Below the pieces are notes generated by a model, which was not told where the DNA came from, did no database searches, and saw only the letters and a program-made list of their open reading frames with translations. 64,000 nucleotides of DNA from Marisa cornuarietis (taxonomy: Eukaryota; Mollusca; Gastropoda; Architaenioglossa; Ampullariidae), in NCBI GenBank assembly GCA_004794655.1, contig SMMW01000003.1, forward strand, positions 1,550,001 to 1,614,000, read 5' to 3'. Shown here in pieces: positions 57,860-64,000 of this stretch. How positions within the stretch are numbered: the first letter of the stretch is position 1; each line of letters starts with the position of its first letter. The position numbers and the translations under genes were made by a program.

Positions 57860-60800
57860 CCATTTCATTCTTGAAATCCTGTTGATGTAATCATTTTTCT
57901 AAATGCAAAATTTATATGTTGCTGAAAAAGTCTGTCGTGGTTATCAGGACACCTGCTGTGAATGCTGCATGAAGATGAAGTTCTCTGAATCAAACCTGTT
58001 TGGATACCTTTTCATCTTTGCAAGCTCTTATCCTTAATGCCTACCTGCGTAGGTAATAAAGAAGTGCTTTTGTTGATTGCAGAAATCCTTGGCGTGTTTT
58101 ATAATTTGTTCTCTCTTCTTTCTCACTTGACCAGTGTTATGGCAGATGATGTAAGTTTTAGCATCGTATCTTGTTTTGAAGTTTTGATGGTTTTGGTGTG
58201 TCTACATGCTTGAGTTGGTATATTCTTGTGCCATTGTTCCCCTTCCGTCACTTCACACTTAAAATGCATTTGAAGAGAAGTTTTCTTCTTTTGCTTGTGA
58301 GTTATTTATACAGCAATGTCTTTACATAACAGTGGAATATTTGTTTGAGGACTTCAGTTTGTGCAGCAATGAATATACATTTAGAGATCCTGATTACACA
58401 CCAAGTGAATTTGTTTGCTTAGAGGTTTTAGTGTTTTAGTTATACAGCAATTAAATCACACAACTGTGGAATACTTGTATAATGGTTGTACCAGCACCAC
58501 TGAAAATTGTTTAAATTGTTCTCGTGATAAAACCAGCTGCATAGCACCAATTTTACACATAGAAGATACTGCATTACTTTGTTCTGAGCAAACAAGAGAA
58601 TGTTTTGTTGAAGTAGCAGAGGTTTCTAGTGTTGAGCTGTTTGCTGACAAGTTTCAGTGGTGGTTTTGCAGTGCACTAGATGTTGAAAGTTATCTCCCAG
58701 ACTGCACTTTTTAAAAGGATCCTGTACCTGTATGTACCAGCAAAATTGTGAAAGTTACTAATCTCTTTTTTAGGTGGGTGCAGTTTTGTACATGAGGTAA
58801 GGAGAGTAAAAGGTATTGATACCTAGGTAACACATACTTGGCTGGTGTATAAGAGTTCTGAAGAGAAAGGACTACCCATACCTAGACATCATGTTAACCA
58901 CAACCATGTTAGCGCTGTACATTATATTCTTACAGGAATCACCTACTCGACTTTCCCTCCCTCTCTCTAACCTTCCCTCTTATACACAGTCACAACTGTC
59001 ATGATTCAAAGCTTAAGAAAACCAAGTTGTCCAAAATTGTACATTATGTAATGGAAGAACTAACTATAGCAAAAGACCGGTGCAGGCTGGGAAGGTATGC
59101 ACATTTCCACATGGTTTTATCCACAGAAATGTCATCAGCTACTGGAGTTTTGAAAGTAATAGTCTGATTTGTTTATCAACTGCATAATAGGTTTTTTTCA
59201 TTGGTTTTTTGTTTCAAAATGAATGGTGCTATTTCATGATTCACAACCTCCTGTGGTTTTTGGAGTGATTGTTCAAGTTTGAGAAGATTCTGTAATGTTT
59301 ATCATGTTCTTGTAAGGTGGATAAAATCTTTCTTAATGTTTACCACATTGTTGTAATACATGTTATTTTCACCTCAGAGCAAAAAAAAAACTTTTATAAA
59401 CTAAAAATTTCTATTGCTCCTCATTTCCAAAGAATATCTCTGACATTTGACAACTTTATCGATTGGCTGATATAAACTCATTCTACATTCATTTCACTAG
59501 CTGTGACATCATTGTGGGCTTGGCTTCCTTAAATCTATCTTAGCTTTAATTGTTGCTGAAGGAGACTTGGATCCTTTAGGCCTTGAACGGTTTCTGAGAA
59601 GGAACAGATTGTGAGAAATCTAAATATTTGTTTGATCAGAACTTTTCCGAATTCCACAGCTTCCCTGCAGGTGACAAAAGTTAAGCCTTTACCACGATTT
59701 AGGTTTCCTCTTGAGGAATTGTGAGAAATGTTTTAAAACTTTTTTCCTATCAATAAATGTTTGCAGAATTCCAGCTGATACAATTTTGTTACTTTTCTGT
59801 CAGTAAACTGCAGAATTCCACAGGAACATGCCATATGATAAAAACGTGCAGTTGATTGGAGTGATCATTGATATGAAGTTAGGTATAGGTAGTAAGCCTT
59901 TCAGATTTCCTCTTGGTAGGGATAGATCTTATCACCTGAATATGTGCTCGGCAGAACCTTTGCTTTCTAACTAGAAAAAACTGTGGCAAGCGCCATTTTT
60001 TCTCTTTTGAGTCAACTTCTTTTTGCTGAAGAATGATGCAGTAGGAAAGTAGAAACAATGCACAGCTAGTATATTTTAAGAGGCTGCAAAGTCCAAGGTA
60101 TGTTATGATTATCTGGTTCAGCATTATTATGTAACAATCCAGACATCCTAAATTTAATCAGATTATCTACAAGTGTTCTTGTTTATACAAAGGTTTCTGT
60201 TTAAACGTAAGGTCATTTAAAAAAAAAATTTTGAGTCCAGGCATTGTATCTTGAGCTTTGAGGTGAATATCAACCCCCCCCCCCAAAAAAAAAAAAACCC
60301 ACATACTTCTAGGATACACTTTTCAAATTACAGTATACAGGTTTCAGTGCACACTTGAAAGACCTCACTCTAATGTCATGCTAGGCACAGGATAGGATTC
60401 TACTAGAAAGTCTTCATTGATCGCTCTCCAAAATATAGTAACAGTTTTAGTGCCCAAAACAAAGTCGGTTTATAACCTAGGATCCATAATTGCATACAAT
60501 ATTTCAGAAACATCTCGATGACCAGTTGACGCAGACGCGCTGACTCCCAATCAACGCTTAATACAGTAAAACTTTCTTCCAAGGTAAACATATATCAAGA
60601 CAAATTAAGTCATTATTTTAGTGAGATATTGAAATTGATCTCTTTGTAAAAGTGAAATCACAAAAACATGTCTAGGTTCGCTGTAATGGAAAACCAGAAA
60701 TGGATGGCCAAACAGAGGCCACAAAAGATTTGTTGGTTGGATTAAAACAGAGTGTGTCCGCCTCCTTAGGGAAGAAAAACCACCCATTTGATTTTTAAAA

Positions 60801-63800
60801 CAGAATGAAACCACCTGTGGCCTGCAAACAGGTATCACATATAGAAAATCCATATGGTGGACACAGTCTCAACAACCTGTTATCTTCACTACATTTTGCG
60901 GCACTGATCTTTTTTTCAGTAGAGCGCTATAAAGAGCATTGTTTCATTAGCTGAGTATGAGATCTATCAGATTCTGTCTAACATTCTCAAGAAATCAAGC
61001 AAATAAGTGATCACAGACTTAAATCAGATGTTGAGTTGGTACATGGTTTAAAAGCATTCATGCTTCATAATCATGGCAATTTGGAGGCCAATGACATTTA
61101 AACTGCCACTGGTTTCAGCAACAGGTTCACTGGCCCTGGAAAACTGCCTTGCCCTCCATTGTGCAACTACACTTTTTGCCTTTGCACCTTGTATGTTTTG
61201 TCTTGCCTCATTGCCTAAGATGTTTTAACACAATGACGGTGCTCAGAAACACTAGTTTAAGTTGCCCCGACAGGCATGAATTGAATAATTTTATGCAGAT
61301 TCAGTCACTTTAGCGGTGACTGGTCTTCACGGCATTAACATAGGGCTTGCTTTACTAGACAGTAATCCTTGTCTTCTCCAAGATGAAATTTGGGCAGTTG
61401 AACATTTTCTAGAGGTACCTTGAACATTTAAACAAGAATCATCACAAATCTGCAGTTGCTTATTTTACTTTGAAAACTTTGCAACATTGTAACACACATT
61501 TAGAGGTGTAGGCGTTTTTGCAATATCTTCCGACTGTTCAAGACTGGCAAATTTTCTCCTTCACCATTATCTTGAAGCATAATATAAGGACAGGGGATGT
61601 AGCTCACTTGTTCTGTTCATCAATTAATTAGGTGAATAATAATGCAATAGCTGTCAAAACCAAAGGACTATGTCAGCATTGTTTTTTTTAAAGAGCGCTA
61701 TTTAATGCACTTATTTTGCTGTGAAAATAGCTAATTCTTATGTCTTGGGCTTTTTTGTGCATCTACAGCAAAGTATTGTATGCATATTTCTTTTATAAGA
61801 TGAGATTCAAAGTTAAAAAAAAAAACAGTACTTCCACTGTTACTTCTCTTTAAATCCTTGATGTTTGAAAACCGAACTGATCAATTAAAGTATATTTGTA
61901 TTTGTTTTTACTAGTTTATCGTTGACACTAAATTATGCCTGTGTGTATGCTTGTGTATTATTATAGCTTATTTCAATTTTTCTTTTGCATACATAAATAT
62001 TCTTCAGATGATTATGTCCATGAATTATAAATGTGGAGATAACAAACAACTCAGGAGATGAAATCATCATGCGAACCCTCTCATTCACACTCAAATATAT
62101 CATGTGAAAACAGGAGGTAACAAGCTGACAGTCACCCTGACCAAACAACAAATACTCATCAATAGATCTCAAAAAGCCCAGAAAGCTGCAAAGCTGAATC
62201 AAGAAGTGCATATAAAATGAGAACTACAGTTGTAAGTCTCTTATAATTTACAAACATAACTAAAAGCATGTGTTCTGTGTATGGTCTCATTAAAAAAATC
62301 ACTTTAAAGCCAAGAAAAATTAAGACTTTCCCTGATTTTTATATGTTGCCTGCCCAGTGGACTATGTACTGCTTTGAACTTCAGTTTTCACTTGTCAGAC
62401 TTTTGTCACTTGTTTTGAATTGCAAGCTTGCATGCAATTCCAGCCTAACCTTGTCAGCCAATAGTTGTTGCCCCTATGATCTCCAATGATTAAGTCATTT
62501 TTGTCAGAATGTGTTCTATAATACCTCTAGCAGGATTATAAACACCAGATTAACTCTTTACAGAAAATAAGAACTCTGTATACAACTGGCATTTGAGTGA
62601 CAGACAACACAGTGAAACGCCATTTATCCACATTTTGACAAAAAATGTTAAATGTCTTCTGATTCCCTTTCGCCCCCTGTGGAGCATAGGGCCACAACTA
62701 CACGCCAGCGAACCTGGTTCTGGGCCTCCCTCCCCAGTTGGGCTCATGTAATGTTAAATGTACTTTTATGTAAAGATCAATGGCACTTAAGAATTCATCC
62801 ACTTTCAAATAAACTGGGTTATAGCTTGTGGGGTTTTTTTTCGTGAAAGACATGGATAATGCATAGCACCAAAAAGGCTTAGGTTAGTTGTGCACATTTC
62901 CTTCATGAAAGTTTAGCCACATCCTCTCTCCTGGCAAAATGGGCAGACTACATGCAATAACAACCCTAAGAGGAATGTCCTTGAATTAGCTTCTACACTG
63001 CATCATGCAATGAACATTGAAAGGTTAGTCCAAACAATGAAATGCCTCATGTCAAAAATAAAAAGATGGAAAACAGCCCCCACTCCCGAAAAAAATGTAG
63101 CTTAATGTCTAACATCCCAGCAGTCCATAACTGCTTTTTGCAAGGTTTGTGTTTTTACCATTCAAGAAACCAATGTCCTCAGTGTCAGTTGAAAAACTTT
63201 TACTGAACACTTGCAACCATCTCTTTATATGCATTAGCAACTTGGTAAAGGAAAACGTTTATTCAGACAAGCAGGAAATGATAAAATTAAAGAGAAAAAA
63301 GGGTCATGCTTTTACCTGCTTTGTCCTGAACAAATCCTTTAGGAATCAGAACAAGGTTAAAAGAAAACTGTGCCAGCCACATACAAACTTTGGACTTGCA
63401 CATCTTTACCTGTGCGCAGAGATTCCACATAGAAAACAATGCGATCTTCCAGATGGTGCAATAAACACATGCAGTTAATGTTGAATAATACCAGCCAAAA
63501 TGTTTTTGTGTTTTCTGAATTCCTGAGACAGCACCGTCAAGTTAACTGGTGTGTACATATGCAAAACAAACCACACACAAATGCATGCATCCGTACACAT
63601 GCGCAACATCCGCATACACAGCGACAGCATATACAGGAGTCTTCATATGCTTCAGTTCTATCATCCAACAATTATTCTCAGAATTACGGATTTCTCACTT
63701 TGCCAACCTACCTGTTTCTCAATAAGAATACATCACAGGTACACCAGAAGGAGACAATTGAGCAATCACACAAATCTTGCAGTTCACTGGGCACAATAAA

Positions 63801-64000
63801 GCCAAGTGGATAATTAATCCAATGGGCTATTCAAAACAGTTTTAAATGTTTTCTCATGGCACCACATCTTTTTTAAAAAACAAATTTTAAGTAGCTTCAC
63901 TGCCTGCCTCGAGTCTGTTAGATGCACAAATTAAAATATTTCATAATTAAATTATCCAAAAACAGACAGCCATAGTCACATGAGGACATCGTTCCTTTCC
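57860..64000. other. AT-rich region downstream of teashirt, no gene recognised
   Basis: Open frames up to about 124 codons occur on both strands (for example 58,415-58,714 + and 63,439-63,813 +), but none shows a known domain or repeat-free conserved pattern. AATAAA occurs at 58,055, 59,752 and about 63,797, so some of this could be an extended 3' UTR. A stretch near 62,660-62,745 (CGCCCCCTGTGGAGCATAGG) looks like a dispersed repeat fragment. Poly-C/poly-A runs occur at about 60,274-60,300. No minisatellite arrays are present. Confidence 0.6.

Noticed and set aside
58415..58714. 99-codon open frame downstream of teashirt
   Set aside because: No recognised domain, AT-rich context, nothing to suggest splicing or translation.
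62660..62745. CGCCCCCTGTGGAGCATAGG stretch resembling a dispersed transposon fragment
   Set aside because: Too short to classify and no ends or coding motif seen.

Overview
This is metazoan nuclear DNA with a single recognisable protein-coding gene: a teashirt-family zinc-finger transcription factor (tsh/TSHZ) on the + strand. Its three visible coding exons lie at 47,911-49,445, 51,586-51,783 and 52,099-54,798. The intron structure, the protostome-like teashirt sequence, a tRNA-derived SINE of the kind common in molluscs, and LINE 3' tails ending in ATT microsatellites together suggest a lophotrochozoan, most likely a gastropod mollusc. The species cannot be named from sequence alone.

Layout. 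From 1 to about 36.2 kb there is no intact gene. This part is packed with minisatellites: more than a dozen unrelated arrays with units of 9 to 124 bp. The largest are at 4.95-6.29, 17.87-19.02, 21.60-22.07, 32.19-33.75 and 34.72-35.68 kb. Between them lie transposon remnants: an L2/CR1-like LINE 3' end at 4.8-6.55 kb with a minisatellite inside it, a broken THAP/P-element-like transposase relic at 12.06-13.57 kb, a tRNA-SINE at 14.56-14.83 kb with a near-perfect target-site duplication, two copies of a roughly 450-bp dispersed repeat at 22.15 and 29.85 kb, and a second LINE reverse-transcriptase tail at 30.4-30.8 kb. From 36.2 to 46.7 kb the sequence is mostly unique and has no array of more than two copies. 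It may hold upstream regulatory DNA of teashirt. From 46.6 to 47.8 kb it becomes GC-rich, with a TATA box and a phase-compatible candidate first exon.

The teashirt gene. The exons join in frame (phase 0 at both internal junctions) and give at least 1,476 residues. The protein has an acidic N-terminal part, a PLDLS CtBP-binding motif, a His-rich run, three teashirt-type C2H2 fingers, a C2HC-like finger, a PLNLS motif and a C-terminal C2H2 finger. No homeodomain was seen, as in insect teashirt and unlike vertebrate TSHZ. The true N-terminal coding exon is not proven in this window. After the stop codon at 54,798 there is an AT-rich region with several poly(A) signals; the best placed is at 57,813. 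No further gene was recognised up to 64,000.

Limits. Homology calls rest on motif recognition by eye, without database searches. Copy numbers of arrays are estimates from reading the sequence.
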